DNA from: Altericroceibacterium spongiae
Lineage (GTDB): Bacteria; Pseudomonadota; Alphaproteobacteria; Sphingomonadales; Sphingomonadaceae
NCBI RefSeq assembly: GCF_003610805.1
Contig: NZ_RAPF01000001.1
Span: 434,001-498,000, forward strand
Length of the DNA stretch: 64,000 nucleotides
Reading direction: 5' to 3'
A program made the position numbers and the translations under genes. The notes under the pieces were generated by a model. That model saw only the letters and a list, made by a program, of their open reading frames with translations, was not told where the DNA came from and did no database searches. Of this stretch, positions 19,783 through 30,074 are shown one piece after another. How positions within the stretch are numbered: position 1 is the stretch's first letter; the number at the start of each line of letters is the position of its first letter.

Positions 19783-21176
19783 ATCGCAGCCCTTTCAACC
19801 GGCCGTCGGGTTCCGCCTTTCGAGCCTTCCTTCAGCCTGGGCCGGACAAACAGGAAAACAGCTACAGTCATGATCGTAAGATCGGCTGCCGGGAAGGCGA
19901 ACCATAAGGATTGCGTCCCAAGAAGAGCGGCAAACAGGATGATGAACAACGGCGCAAAGAAAAACGGTTTGAGCAATAACAGAGCCGCCGTTCGCCCTGC
20001 ATTACCGATGGCCTGAAAATAGAGCGCCATTATGAGGATCGGGCCGGAAAACAGATAAAAAACAAGCATGGGCCGCAGGATCGTTCCGATGGATTTTACG
20101 AGATCCGGATCATCGACGAACAGGAAGCCAATCCGGGCATGGGCCGCAAACAGAGCCGATTCCAGCATAAAACAATATCCAAAGGCCAGCACGATCGCGA
20201 GCCGTAAGGCGGCATTGGCCCGACAGTGCAAACCCGCCCCGGTATTGGTTCCGATAATTGTTTGCGTGGCCAGCGCCAGAGCCATCAGCGGCATGAAAGC
20301 GAAGCCGAATATCCGTGTGACGATGCCATAGGCTGCGATGCTGTCCGCATAGCCCGGCAGGCTGCCGAGCTTCAGCGTGACGATCACCGCTGCCGAGACA
20401 AGGGCCATTCCGATAAAACTGAGGCTCAGCGGCAGGCCAAGCGCGAGAATGGATGGCCAGTTTCTCCACAGGGAATGCCCGCCCAAAGCGGAAAGGGGGA
20501 CAAGCCGGTTATCTCGCCGACGCAATTCGAGCAATAACAGTAACCCCAGAATCTGAGCGGCCACCGTACCCCATGCCGAGCCGGCAACGCCTAAGCCGAA
20601 ACCGACAATCAATATATAGTTCAAAACGATATTGGCGAAAGTTACACAGACGGAGAGGATTGCCATAAAACCGGCACGCCCTTCATTGCGCGCGGCATCG
20701 GCATGCAGGCTCATCAGAAATTGTATCGGTGAACCGCCTATCAGAATGAGCAAATAGACATAGGCCATCTGGGCAATATCGCTGTTCCGGCCCGCCAGCA
20801 TCCGGAGCCATGCCGGACCGAGGAACAGAAAAGCGATGAAGAAAATGCCCGCGATGCTGAGTGCAAGGCCATGCGCAGCGGTGAATATCGCGGCTGCGGA
20901 GAATTTGTCTTTCGCTCCCAGATGACGGGCAAACAGGCTCGACATGCCCCCGCCGATCAGTGAAGCTAAAGCTATAAGCACCATGACGACAGGAAAGCTC
21001 AGGCTGACAGCGGCAAGCGCTTCAGGCCCGACGAAACGGCCGAGAAATACAGCGTCGACAATGTTGAGCAATCCGCTCATTCCCATGACAACGGCCATGG
21101 GCACAGCATTGGTCAGAAACAGCCGCCCGAGGGGAGCGGTCAAAAAATCATTTCTTTCGGAAAACACAGACGACAT
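19779..21176 (-). CDS. MATE family efflux transporter
   Basis: With the start at 21176 this is a 465-residue protein with about 12 TM segments. The region PLGRLFLTNAVPMAVVMG and the following helices match the MATE (multi-antimicrobial extrusion) family, which exports drugs or metabolites using Na+ or H+. I choose this ATG because GAGGAA lies just upstream at a suitable distance. An in-frame ATG at 21290 would add 38 hydrophilic residues without a Shine-Dalgarno (see findings). The substrate is unknown. Confidence 0.88.
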   Translation of the reverse strand: MSSVFSERNDFLTAPLGRLFLTNAVPMAVVMGMSGLLNIVDAVFLGRFVGPEALAAVSLSFPVVMVLIALASLIGGGMSSLFARHLGAKDKFSAAAIFTAAHGLALSIAGIFFIAFLFLGPAWLRMLAGRNSDIAQMAYVYLLILIGGSPIQFLMSLHADAARNEGRAGFMAILSVCVTFANIVLNYILIVGFGLGVAGSAWGTVAAQILGLLLLLELRRRDNRLVPLSALGGHSLWRNWPSILALGLPLSLSFIGMALVSAAVIVTLKLGSLPGYADSIAAYGIVTRIFGFAFMPLMALALATQTIIGTNTGAGLHCRANAALRLAIVLAFGYCFMLESALFAAHARIGFLFVDDPDLVKSIGTILRPMLVFYLFSGPILIMALYFQAIGNAGRTAALLLLKPFFFAPLFIILFAALLGTQSLWFAFPAADLTIMTVAVFLFVRPRLKEGSKGGTRRPVERAAI

Positions 21177-21298
21177 CGCACATTCCTCATGCGAAGCATT
21201 TCTGTAAGCTGGGTGCCTGCATTGCCCACCAGCGAAATGCTCTTCGAGGGTGAGAATCTCGTCTGTTCCGGGCTTCACCGTGATTTTCATCGCAGGCG

Positions 21299-21317
21299 GC
21301 AGGTGCCCGGCACCTGC
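21299..21317. repeat. perfect 8-bp inverted repeat, 3-nt loop
   Basis: GCAGGTGC and GCACCTGC flank CCG between the MATE gene and the channel gene. It lies 79 nt past the channel stop and about 120 nt before the MATE start. Without a T-run it is not a classical terminator; it may be an mRNA hairpin or an operator. Confidence 0.45.
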
Positions 21318-21395
21318 TATGCGCCCTGAGCCGAAACGGTCCCGATGTCAATCGCGGAATTCACCGGGCCGCCGCGAAGTCTTCGTCACATTTGC

Positions 21396-22499
21396 TCATT
21401 CCCGCTTGCCGAGAGTGCTCTTGATATCGTTGCGCCATTCATTGCTTTCGACATGGCGGAGCAGGGCAAGGTCGATCGGTTCGCGCAAAGAGCTGCCCTG
21501 GGGCAGGGCGATGCCGTAATCCTGTCGGCCGAATGTGCCGGGCAGCAGGCGCAGATCCTGATTATAGGACGTGCGGACCATATAGCGCAGCAGCGGATCG
21601 TCATAGACGAAAGCATCGATCGATCCGTCCTGCAATGCGGCGAGACCGGATTCCACATCGGGGAAATCGGAAAAGCCATACCCTTCCTCGGTCAGCCATT
21701 CATCACTTGCAGAGCCGGCAATCGACCCGACGGCGACATTGGGGAGATCGTCCGGGCCGGAGACAGCCCCTTCCAGCCTGCCGGCTGTCAGCGAAGACGC
21801 AATCATGCCGGTGAAAGTCGAAATGATGATAATGGCACCGAACATCCAGATCAGCGCGATGACCTTGCCCAGCACGGTGCGCGGTGCCTTGTCGCCATAG
21901 CCTACCGTGGTCATGGTTACGGCAGAGAACCAGAATCCCGAGCCGATCCCGCGCAGGCTGTGATCGAATTCATCCTCATTCGCCCGCCGCTCAGCCAGCC
22001 AGAATAGCAGGCCCATGAAAAGGAGCAGAGCACAGAGCGCCAGCACGGCTTTGAGAAAGTTCAGGGTAAAGAAGTTCTGGAACAGCGAATACCAGGCGGT
22101 TGGCGTTTTGCGCAATGCGATACCGAAACCGGTCGCATAAAAGGGATGCGTGAAATCGACCTGCTGTTCGCGGCCCGATGTGATGGTCAGCGCGCCGACA
22201 CTGGCATCATAGGTGCCATCAGCCACACCTTCGACCATACCGGAAAGGTCGGTTTCGACGAAATGATAGCTATAACCCCGATCCTCGGCAATGTCGCGCC
22301 ACAGATCGATGGCGAGACCGCGCCATTCGCCATCGGGGCCTTTCATGGCAAAGGGCGGGGCTTCGCGCGTGGCAATGGCCATATCGGCGGGGCTTTGGCT
22401 GTTCTGAGCGAGAGCCGGGCCGCTATGCAGGATCAGACAGAGCAGCAGCGCCCAGAACTGGACGGAGAGGATGCCTTTTCGTGATAGTCTGTGCTGCAT
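21396..22499 (-). CDS. glutamate-receptor-like potassium channel (ligand-binding domain plus pore)
   Basis: This 367-residue protein combines a periplasmic solute-binding fold with an ion channel. The signal peptide covers residues 1-31 (ending GPALAQ). Lobe 1 runs from about 38 to 131. TM1 is at about 147-168, the pore loop at 185-203 has the potassium filter TVGYGD (198-203), and TM2 is at about 211-234. Lobe 2 runs from about 250 to the end. This split-lobe layout is that of prokaryotic ionotropic glutamate receptors such as GluR0, which are K+ selective and open on amino-acid binding. The ligand is not known. Confidence 0.9.
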   Translation of the reverse strand: MQHRLSRKGILSVQFWALLLCLILHSGPALAQNSQSPADMAIATREAPPFAMKGPDGEWRGLAIDLWRDIAEDRGYSYHFVETDLSGMVEGVADGTYDASVGALTITSGREQQVDFTHPFYATGFGIALRKTPTAWYSLFQNFFTLNFLKAVLALCALLLFMGLLFWLAERRANEDEFDHSLRGIGSGFWFSAVTMTTVGYGDKAPRTVLGKVIALIWMFGAIIIISTFTGMIASSLTAGRLEGAVSGPDDLPNVAVGSIAGSASDEWLTEEGYGFSDFPDVESGLAALQDGSIDAFVYDDPLLRYMVRTSYNQDLRLLPGTFGRQDYGIALPQGSSLREPIDLALLRHVESNEWRNDIKSTLGKRE

Positions 22500-22582
22500 G
22501 ATGCCCCTTTTTTGCCCGGATCGCCCGTTGAATGTGCCAAGGCTAACATTCTGACAGGCTGAGAAAAGGATTAATCGGGGAC

Positions 22583-24568
22583 TTATGGGGTTGGGAAGCC
22601 GCCCGGCCGGGCCGGATCGGCTATTCGCGCCCGGAACAACCGGTTGCGCCCGGCCTGCTTGGCTTCGTAAAGCGCGTGATCCACTGCTTGCAGCGCAGCT
22701 CTGGCATCGCCTTTAAACAGGGCCAGCGGCACCATCCCGCCGCTGATCGTGATACAGCCGGCGGGGCTGGCACGATGGGGGATAGCGCAATCGGCAATGA
22801 TGCGTGTTGCTGTAAACAGGGCTTCTTCCGCCTGTTCCGCTGTCTCCCGTTCGAGCAGGGCGGCTATTTCTTCGCCGCCATAGCGATAGATCCGCGCATC
22901 GGGCAGCGTATCTTTCAGAGTATGAACCACCCGGCACAAGGCCTTGTCACCAGCGGTATGGCCGTAATTGTCGTTATACCGCTTGAAATGATCGACATCG
23001 AACAGGGCCAGAACCGTCGAACTGCCCGTTCCTGCCGCAAGTGCGAGATCATGATCGAATGCACGCCGGTTGAAAGCATCGGTCAGCGGATCTTTCAGGC
23101 TAAGATCGCTGAGTTTGCGATTGGCCTGCTCCAGCTCACGGGTGCGATCCGCCACAGCCTTTTCCAGTTCGTCACTGGCGTCCCCGACCCGCTGCGCCAT
23201 ATTGCGGAAAGAGCGGGACAAGAGGCCGATTTCATCATCACGCTGTTCGGGAACGGGAACATGGCCCTGCGCCACGGCATCATAATTACCATCCGCAATA
23301 TGCTCGGAGGCTTCCTTCAATGCGTTCAGCGGATGAGCAATGCTTTTGCGCAGGACCAGCGCCACGGCTAGAATCAGCATAGCTGCCAGTGCGGTGATCA
23401 GCAGGAACAGTACCCAGGTCGCGCGATAGACATTGCCGATCATGATCGTGTGAGGCTGAACGGTTATTAGCCACCAGCCTGTGCCAGTCAGCTCCGTCAC
23501 ACCCAGATAAGCGTCAATATCCGGATCGTTCAGGACGAGCGGTTCGCCATTGCGAGGAATATCGGACTGGCGCAGACGGGTGTAGATATTGAGCAGAACA
23601 GGGTCACCAAGATCCTTTACATTCACCTCACCCGAAGCATCTTTCAGCTTTTCCATCAGAGCGGGATGGGCAATGACGCTGCCATCATCGGTCAGGATCA
23701 GACTGTATTCGCCATTCTCTGATTTGCGGGTGATCCAGCGTAACAATGCACCGAGAGCGATATCGGCATTCACCGTGGCGAGATGACGCCCGTCTGGTGC
23801 ATCGATCGGTAGCATATAGGTCGCAGTCCAGTCATTGGCCGCCTCATCGAAATAGATCCCCGCCCAGATCGGTTTACGGGAGGGATCGTTTGCCAGGCTT
23901 GTGGTTTTGACCACGGCTCTGTCGGTCAGCGTCATGTCACTGTCGGCCTCCAGGCCCCAGGGCATTCCAGGCCAGTAAGCAATCAGCGCGCCTTCAGGCA
24001 GACTGATATGGACATCGGAAAAATCTGTCATCCAACTCGGAGCTAGCTTGTCGAGCATTCGGTAGCTGAGCACGAAACGGCGGCGTTGTTCTCTATCGAG
24101 CGGCAAAGCTTCATGGGCAACGAAGCCGGTCATACTGTTATGTATGATGCCGTCTTCGTCGCGATAGCCCGTATAATATTCGCGTTTCAGTCTGACAGTG
24201 CCATCGCCCGGCGCAGCAAAATACCGGGAGAATTGCGTGTCTGTCAGAACTTCGGGATCGGTATAGGACTGTAAAAACGCCTGCCGAAAAAGATCGAGAT
24301 CGCGTTCTGCATGAAGGAAGAGCTGGCTTTCGGCGCCGCCGCGTTCTGCCACATAGTCGCTGAGACTTTCCAGCTCGCGCTGTTCGACCTGCTGATACAG
24401 GAAAGCGAAGGCCAGGCCGCCCATCGCGACTGTGCCGAGAAAACTGATCGCCACCAGCCGGATGATAATATGCGTGACGAAAGAACGGCGAGATTGTGCA
24501 GGCAAGCTTGCAAGCCCGGCCTGTCCGGTCAGAGAAATTTGTGGCCTTTTTCGGCCCCGGAAAATCAT
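22583..24568 (-). CDS. membrane diguanylate cyclase (extracytoplasmic sensor, HAMP, GGDEF)
   Basis: This is a 661-residue protein with TM1 at about 33-58, a large periplasmic sensor (about 60-380, dCache-like), TM2 at about 384-406, HAMP at about 405-460, a short coiled coil and a GGDEF domain at about 490-640. The domain has DPLTDAFNRR, FDVDHFKRYNDNYGH and the signature GGEEI (564-568) in place of GG(D/E)EF. The RxxD inhibitory site is absent: the matching positions read LPDA. It should make cyclic di-GMP in response to an outside signal, probably without product inhibition through that site. Confidence 0.9.
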   Translation of the reverse strand: MIFRGRKRPQISLTGQAGLASLPAQSRRSFVTHIIIRLVAISFLGTVAMGGLAFAFLYQQVEQRELESLSDYVAERGGAESQLFLHAERDLDLFRQAFLQSYTDPEVLTDTQFSRYFAAPGDGTVRLKREYYTGYRDEDGIIHNSMTGFVAHEALPLDREQRRRFVLSYRMLDKLAPSWMTDFSDVHISLPEGALIAYWPGMPWGLEADSDMTLTDRAVVKTTSLANDPSRKPIWAGIYFDEAANDWTATYMLPIDAPDGRHLATVNADIALGALLRWITRKSENGEYSLILTDDGSVIAHPALMEKLKDASGEVNVKDLGDPVLLNIYTRLRQSDIPRNGEPLVLNDPDIDAYLGVTELTGTGWWLITVQPHTIMIGNVYRATWVLFLLITALAAMLILAVALVLRKSIAHPLNALKEASEHIADGNYDAVAQGHVPVPEQRDDEIGLLSRSFRNMAQRVGDASDELEKAVADRTRELEQANRKLSDLSLKDPLTDAFNRRAFDHDLALAAGTGSSTVLALFDVDHFKRYNDNYGHTAGDKALCRVVHTLKDTLPDARIYRYGGEEIAALLERETAEQAEEALFTATRIIADCAIPHRASPAGCITISGGMVPLALFKGDARAALQAVDHALYEAKQAGRNRLFRARIADPARPGGFPTP

Positions 24569-24759
24569 GTTTTGGCAATCCCCACACGCGCCCTGTCAGG
24601 TTACTGATAACAACTAGCTGGCTGTGTAGGCCGTAAAATTTTAAGATCGATTGAAAATTTATCGAGATATTATCGTGCAACTGGACAAAACCCCGCATGG
24701 GCCGTGTCCATTAAAGAGAGGATTTGCTTCTGTGCGCTGATATATGCTGACTATCCGGC

Positions 24760-24954
24760 TTATCGTTTGCGCCAGGTCAGCCAAATGAAAACGAGGCCGA
24801 CGCCCATGGCGACAGCCCCGTTATATGCCCATTCGCGATTGGCCAGCATGAAACTGTCAGCTGGCCACATTACCAGACCCAGACCCTGAAGCATCCAGAG
24901 CGCACCGAGCAGTACACAGACCGTTCCGGCAATTAGCCCCAGGGCTCTGAGCAT
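24760..24954 (-). CDS. small two-TM membrane protein
   Basis: This 64-residue protein has two hydrophobic helices (about 4-29 and 43-60) and a basic C-terminus ending WRKR. It lies 12 nt downstream of gltA on the same strand and may be expressed with it. Small proteins of this type occur beside citrate synthase genes in sphingomonads, but no function is known to me. Confidence 0.65.
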   Translation of the reverse strand: MLRALGLIAGTVCVLLGALWMLQGLGLVMWPADSFMLANREWAYNGAVAMGVGLVFIWLTWRKR

Positions 24955-24966
24955 GGTGTTTCTCCG

Positions 24967-26253
24967 TTAGCGTTTATCCATCGGAATATAATCGCGTTGT
25001 GTCGGCCCGGTGTAAAGCTGACGCGGACGACCGATGACCTGACCGGGATCAGAGATCATTTCGTTCCATTGTGCAACCCAGCCCACCGTGCGGGCAAGCG
25101 CGAAGAGCGCGGTGAACATGGTCGTCGGGAAGCCGATCGCCGAAAGAATGATACCCGAATAGAAGTCCACGTTGGGGAACAGCTTCTTCTCGACGAAGTA
25201 ATCGTCGTTCAGGGCGATTTCTTCGAGGCGCAGAGCGGTTTCGAATACAGGATCGTCCACCTTGAGTGCATCGAACACTTCACGGACGGTTTTCTGCATG
25301 ACCGTGGCGCGCGGATCGTAGTTCTTATAGACGCGGTGCCCGAAGCCCATCAGGCGGAACGGATCGTTCTTGTCCTTGGCCCGCTCGATATAATGCGGAA
25401 TTTTGTCGGGCGTGCCGATTTCACGCAGCATGTTGAGCGCTGCTTCATTCGCGCCGCCATGTGCCGGGCCCCACAGGCAGGCGATGCCGGCTGCGATGCA
25501 GGCAAAGGGGTTCGCACCGGAAGAACCGGCAAGACGTACGGTCGAGGTGGAGGCATTCTGTTCGTGATCGGCATGAAGGATGAAGATCCGGTCCATAGCC
25601 TTTTCGACTTCCGGAATGACTTCATATTCTTCGGCCGGAACGCCGAAGGTCATACGCAGGAAATTGCCGGTGTAAGACAGCGAATTGTCCGGATAGAGCA
25701 TCGGCTGACCGATGGAATATTTATAAGCCGCGGCCGCAATCGTGGGCATTTTCGCAATCAGACGGTGAGAGCTGATCTTGCGGTGCTCGGGATCCGAGAT
25801 ATCGGTACTGTCGTGATAAAATGCCGAAAGTGCCCCGACCACGCCGCACATGATCGCCATCGGGTGCGCATCGCGGCGAAAACCCTGATAGAGATGGCGA
25901 AGCTGCTCGTGCAGCATCGTGTGGTGGCTGATCGTATATTCGAAATGGTTGAGTTCCTGCTCCTGCGGCAATTCACCGTTCAGCAGGAGATAGGCCACTT
26001 CCATGAAGCTGGAACTTTCCGCCAGCTGACCGATCGGATAGCCGCGATGCAGCAACACGCCTTCCTGACCGTCAATATAGGTGAGCGCGCTTTCGCAGGA
26101 CGCCGTGGACTTATATCCCGGGTCGAAAGTGAATTTACCGGTGCTGCCGTAGAGCTTGCGAATATCGATCACATCGGGCCCGGTGCTTCCCTGCAGGACA
26201 GGAAATTCCACATCGTTACCGTCTACGTTCAGCGTTGCCTGTTTGTCAGCCAA
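24967..26253 (-). CDS. gltA: citrate synthase
   Basis: This 428-residue type II citrate synthase condenses acetyl-CoA and oxaloacetate in the TCA cycle. The conserved [12 protein letters not shown] and [15 protein letters not shown] segments carry the catalytic histidines, and the C-terminal FYSGI and [10 protein letters not shown] segments are intact. It lies 18 nt downstream of gltX in the same direction. Confidence 0.97.
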   Translation of the reverse strand: MADKQATLNVDGNDVEFPVLQGSTGPDVIDIRKLYGSTGKFTFDPGYKSTASCESALTYIDGQEGVLLHRGYPIGQLAESSSFMEVAYLLLNGELPQEQELNHFEYTISHHTMLHEQLRHLYQGFRRDAHPMAIMCGVVGALSAFYHDSTDISDPEHRKISSHRLIAKMPTIAAAAYKYSIGQPMLYPDNSLSYTGNFLRMTFGVPAEEYEVIPEVEKAMDRIFILHADHEQNASTSTVRLAGSSGANPFACIAAGIACLWGPAHGGANEAALNMLREIGTPDKIPHYIERAKDKNDPFRLMGFGHRVYKNYDPRATVMQKTVREVFDALKVDDPVFETALRLEEIALNDDYFVEKKLFPNVDFYSGIILSAIGFPTTMFTALFALARTVGWVAQWNEMISDPGQVIGRPRQLYTGPTQRDYIPMDKR

Positions 26254-26271
26254 AGCGCGTCTCCTTGTTCA

Positions 26272-27720
26272 TTAAATATTGCTGGCAGAATCCGCCTGCG
26301 CGTCGATCCGCGCAAGGCTTTCTTCCTTTCCCAGAAGGGCCAGCACATCGAAAATGCCGGGCGAGGTTGTCTGGCCCGTCAGCGCCGCCCGTAATGGTTG
26401 TGCGAGCTTGCCAAGTCCCAGCCCGAGATCTTCGGAATGCTGTTTAAGATTGGCTTCGAGAGCCTCCGTTGTCCAGTCCGATTCACCCTTGAGCCGGGCT
26501 GAAATCACGGCGAGCCGCTCGCGTGCTTCTTCATCCAACAAGCTGGCGGCTTTTTCCGTCATTTCAAGCGGCCTTTCCTTGAACAGGAAAGCCGCTCCGT
26601 CAGCCAGTTCGATGATGGTGCGTGCGCGGGTTTTGAGAACCGGCATCGCTTCGGTGAGGAGATCGATATCGGCCTTCTCACCAATTCGTTCGGCTACCAA
26701 TTTCGCCAGTCGGGCGTCGTCAGCTTCACGAATATAGTGACCGTTGAGGTTGTTGAGCTTCTTCAGATCGAAGCGCGACGGGCTGCGGCCCACGCCTTCG
26801 AGATCGAACAGCGCAATCGCTTCCTCGCGGGTGAATTCTTCCTTGTCGCCGTGGCCCCAGCCAAGGCGCAGCAGATAGTTGAACAGCGCCTCCGGCAAAA
26901 TGCCCAGCTCGTCCCGATAAGCGCGCACGCCCAGTGCGCCGTGTCGTTTGGAGAGCTTGGCTCCATCATTGCCGTGAATCAGCGGGATATGCGCGTAAAC
27001 CGGATCTTCCCAGCCATCTTCGATACCCTGCATGGCATGAATAATCTGCAGCTGGCGAAAGGCATTGTTCAGATGATCGTCGCCGCGGATAATATGGGTG
27101 CAGCCCATATCGATATCGTCAACCACCACAGCGAGCATATAAGTCGGTGTGCCATCGGCGCGCAGCAGGATGAAATCGTCGATTTCCGAATTGTTGACCT
27201 TCACGCGGCCCTGAACGGCATCTTCGATCACGGTTTCACCCCGTTCGGGTGTCTTGATACGGATCGTGAAAGGCGCGCCTTCGGGGGCCTCGGCAGGATC
27301 ACGATCGCGCCAGCGGCCATCGTAACGCAGCGGTTTTTTGGCAGCGCGCTGTTCTTCGCGCATCTGGGCCAGTTCTTCCGATGTCGCGAAGCACTTATAG
27401 GCTTTCCCGGCATCAAGCAGCTTTTGAGCCACTGCAGCATGACGTTCGGCGCGTTCGGACTGAAAAACCGGCTCATTGTCGAATTCGAGACCGAGCCAGT
27501 CGAGCCCGTCGAAAATGACATCGATGGCTTCTTTGGTAGAGCGCGCTTTATCCGTATCCTCGATACGAAGTAGTGCCTTGCCACCATTATGCCGGGCGTA
27601 GAGCCAGGAAAAAAGCCCCGTGCGAGCATTGCCGATATGCAGAAAGCCGGTGGGTGAGGGGGCAAAGCGCGTGACGACCGGACGTTTTCCGTCTGCCGAT
27701 GCTACGCTATCGCTTGCCAT
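26272..27720 (-). CDS. gltX: glutamate--tRNA ligase
   Basis: This is a 482-residue class I aminoacyl-tRNA synthetase. The HIGH-type motif is HIGNARTG (near residues 27-34) inside [12 protein letters not shown], and the KMSKS-type motif is KLSKRHG. It charges tRNA-Glu, and in organisms lacking GlnRS also tRNA-Gln. Its start codon is only 29 bp from that of comEC on the opposite strand. Confidence 0.97.
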   Translation of the reverse strand: MASDSVASADGKRPVVTRFAPSPTGFLHIGNARTGLFSWLYARHNGGKALLRIEDTDKARSTKEAIDVIFDGLDWLGLEFDNEPVFQSERAERHAAVAQKLLDAGKAYKCFATSEELAQMREEQRAAKKPLRYDGRWRDRDPAEAPEGAPFTIRIKTPERGETVIEDAVQGRVKVNNSEIDDFILLRADGTPTYMLAVVVDDIDMGCTHIIRGDDHLNNAFRQLQIIHAMQGIEDGWEDPVYAHIPLIHGNDGAKLSKRHGALGVRAYRDELGILPEALFNYLLRLGWGHGDKEEFTREEAIALFDLEGVGRSPSRFDLKKLNNLNGHYIREADDARLAKLVAERIGEKADIDLLTEAMPVLKTRARTIIELADGAAFLFKERPLEMTEKAASLLDEEARERLAVISARLKGESDWTTEALEANLKQHSEDLGLGLGKLAQPLRAALTGQTTSPGIFDVLALLGKEESLARIDAQADSASNI

Positions 27721-27749
27721 ATTAACCTTATTCCTATCCTATAGTTATC

Positions 27750-29960
27750 ATGGGCAGGGGGCAGCAGACACCAATCGTCCCGATGGGGGAACGGCTGACA
27801 GATGCTGCACTGCCGCGCACGCATTGGCGAAAGCGGGCGCAATTGTCCAGCTTGGGGGACTATGCTGACACATTTTTGGCCAATGCGGGCTTTGATCGCG
27901 CGCCTTGGCTTGTGGTCGCTTTCGCGGCCGGAATCGCGCTCTGGTTCGGGCTTTCCGGGCCAGTCGCGTGGGTTTGCGCTACTCTGATCGCTTTCATTTG
28001 TGCTTCGGCAGGATGGCTTGTCTGGGCAAAAAAAATTGCGCGCAACCATTTGCGTCTTGCTGTCACGACTCTGCTGCTGTGTTTCATTTTCGGAGTCGCG
28101 TGGATCTGGATACGGTCTGAAATGGTCGGTGCAGAAGCGTTGAAAAACCCTCAAATCGCTACCGTTAAGGCGCGGATTCTCGAAAGAATCGAGCAACCGG
28201 CAGCGGACCGGCTGCGTCTGGTTCTGGCTACGCGCGATCTGGGGGATGGGCAGGCCAGCAAGATCCGGGTGAATGTACCGCTCGACAAGGACGATCCGGC
28301 CCTGCGCGAAGGGGCCGTCATTCGGGCACAGGTCCGGCTTATGCCGCCTGCGCCGCCTGCCTTGCCGGGGGGATACGATTTCGCTCGCACAGCCTGGTTT
28401 CAGCGGTTTGTAGCAACAGGCAGCGTGCTGGGCGATGTGACCGTGCTCAAAAACAGCCGCAAACTTTCTTTTTTCAAGGGTTTACAGCGATTTATTTCCG
28501 GTCATGTCAGGAGTCGTCTGGAGGGGGCACCCGGCCATATTGCCGCGGCTTTTGCCAGCGGAGATCGCGGCGCGATCAGCGAAGCGGATGAAGATGCCAT
28601 GCGCGATGCCGGGCTGACCCATCTCCTTTCGATCAGCGGTTTACATGTCAGTGCCATTATCGCTGCAACCTATTTTCTGGCGCTCAAGCTCCTTGGCCTC
28701 GTGCCATGGCTTGCTTTGCGCTGTCGTTTGCCTTTGCTGGCGGCCGCCATTTCTGCGCTGGCCGGCATCGGCTATACCCTCCTTACAGGAGCAGAAGTGC
28801 CCACGGTCCGCAGTTGCATCGGTGCGGTGCTGGTTTTGCTGGCACTGGCTATCGGGCGGGAACCGCTCTCCTTCCGGATGGTGGCGGTTGCCGCTTTCGT
28901 GGTGCTGTTGCTCTGGCCCGAAACGCTGGTGGGGCCGAGTTTCCAGATGAGCTTTTCCGCTGTGATGGCGATTATAGCCCTGCATAGCGCGGCCCCTATA
29001 CGGCGCTTTCTGGCGCCACGGGAAGAAAGCTGGCCGGTCTGGATGGGGCGCCGTGTCGCTATGCTGTTGTTGACCGGGATCGTCATCGAACTGGCACTAA
29101 TGCCGATTGTACTGTTCCATTTTCATCGCGCCGGTGTTTACGGTGCTTTAGCTAATGTCATCGCTATCCCTCTGGTAACATTCATTTCTATGCCGCTTAT
29201 CGCACTGGCCTTGCTGTTCGATCTGGTCGGGCTGGGCGGTCCGGTTTGGTGGTGCGCGGGCCTTTCGCTCGACGTGCTGCTCGCCATTGCGCATTTTACG
29301 GCCGGGCAACCGGGGGCGGTGAAAATGCTGCCGGTTATGGGGACAGGTACTTTTGCGCTGTTCATTTTGGGTGGTCTGTGGCTCGGCCTGTGGCGCGGCC
29401 GGGTGCGGCTGCTGGGAAGCGCTCCGATTGCTGTCGCGACAATCATGGTGCTCTCCACGCCGAGGCCGGACTTGCTGATAACCGGCGATGGACGGCATGT
29501 CGCGATTACGGGCGAAGGAGAGCATTTGCTCAGTCTGCGCGATACGCGCAGCGATTATACGCGCGACAATCTGCTGGAACTGTCGGGTATGGATGGCGGT
29601 TTACGGCCTCTGGCGAACTGGCCGGGCAGTGAATGCAGCCGGGACTTCTGTGTCGTTAGTCTGCGCCGCGGGGATCGCGACTGGCATATTCTGATGGCAC
29701 GCAATCGCGAGCAGGTTAGCGAAAGAGGTCTCGCGGCAGCCTGCGAACGTGCCGATATCGTCATCGCCAGCCGGTTTCTGCCGCGCAGTTGCCGTCCGCG
29801 ATGGCTGAAAGCCGACCGGCGCATGTTGTTGCAGACGGGTGGGTTATCCATTTCACTGGATGATCGGACAATTCGTAGCGTTGCCGATATGCAGGGTCAG
29901 CATGGCTGGTCTCCCTATCGCTCCCATGCCGAAAGACCTGTCATGAAATCGTTATTTTGA
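27750..29960 (+). CDS. comEC: ComEC/Rec2 family DNA uptake channel protein
   Basis: This 736-residue polytopic protein has an N-terminal membrane/OB-like region (DUF4131-like, about 55-210), the competence core with SGDRGAISEADEDAMRDAGLTHLLSISGLHVS, and about ten TM helices. ComEC carries single-stranded transforming DNA across the inner membrane. The C-terminal 180 residues lack the HxHxDH metallo-beta-lactamase motif and instead carry an alphaproteobacterial tail with PRSCRPRWLKADR. An alternative ATG at 27783 is possible because the first one is very close to the divergent gltX start. Confidence 0.88.
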   Translation: MGRGQQTPIVPMGERLTDAALPRTHWRKRAQLSSLGDYADTFLANAGFDRAPWLVVAFAAGIALWFGLSGPVAWVCATLIAFICASAGWLVWAKKIARNHLRLAVTTLLLCFIFGVAWIWIRSEMVGAEALKNPQIATVKARILERIEQPAADRLRLVLATRDLGDGQASKIRVNVPLDKDDPALREGAVIRAQVRLMPPAPPALPGGYDFARTAWFQRFVATGSVLGDVTVLKNSRKLSFFKGLQRFISGHVRSRLEGAPGHIAAAFASGDRGAISEADEDAMRDAGLTHLLSISGLHVSAIIAATYFLALKLLGLVPWLALRCRLPLLAAAISALAGIGYTLLTGAEVPTVRSCIGAVLVLLALAIGREPLSFRMVAVAAFVVLLLWPETLVGPSFQMSFSAVMAIIALHSAAPIRRFLAPREESWPVWMGRRVAMLLLTGIVIELALMPIVLFHFHRAGVYGALANVIAIPLVTFISMPLIALALLFDLVGLGGPVWWCAGLSLDVLLAIAHFTAGQPGAVKMLPVMGTGTFALFILGGLWLGLWRGRVRLLGSAPIAVATIMVLSTPRPDLLITGDGRHVAITGEGEHLLSLRDTRSDYTRDNLLELSGMDGGLRPLANWPGSECSRDFCVVSLRRGDRDWHILMARNREQVSERGLAAACERADIVIASRFLPRSCRPRWLKADRRMLLQTGGLSISLDDRTIRSVADMQGQHGWSPYRSHAERPVMKSLF

Positions 29961-30074
29961 AAGATAATCTAATAAAACACTTATTTACCAGTCTAATATG
30001 CTGACTTTCTATCAGGACGTATAAGGCCGGGTCTGTCCGGTTCCAGCCTGCTGGCGACGGAAAGCCGGAGAGCA

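Noticed and set aside
24997-26394. 465-codon plus-strand frame over gltA
   Set aside because: It is the reverse of the citrate synthase gene and has no domain or start signal.
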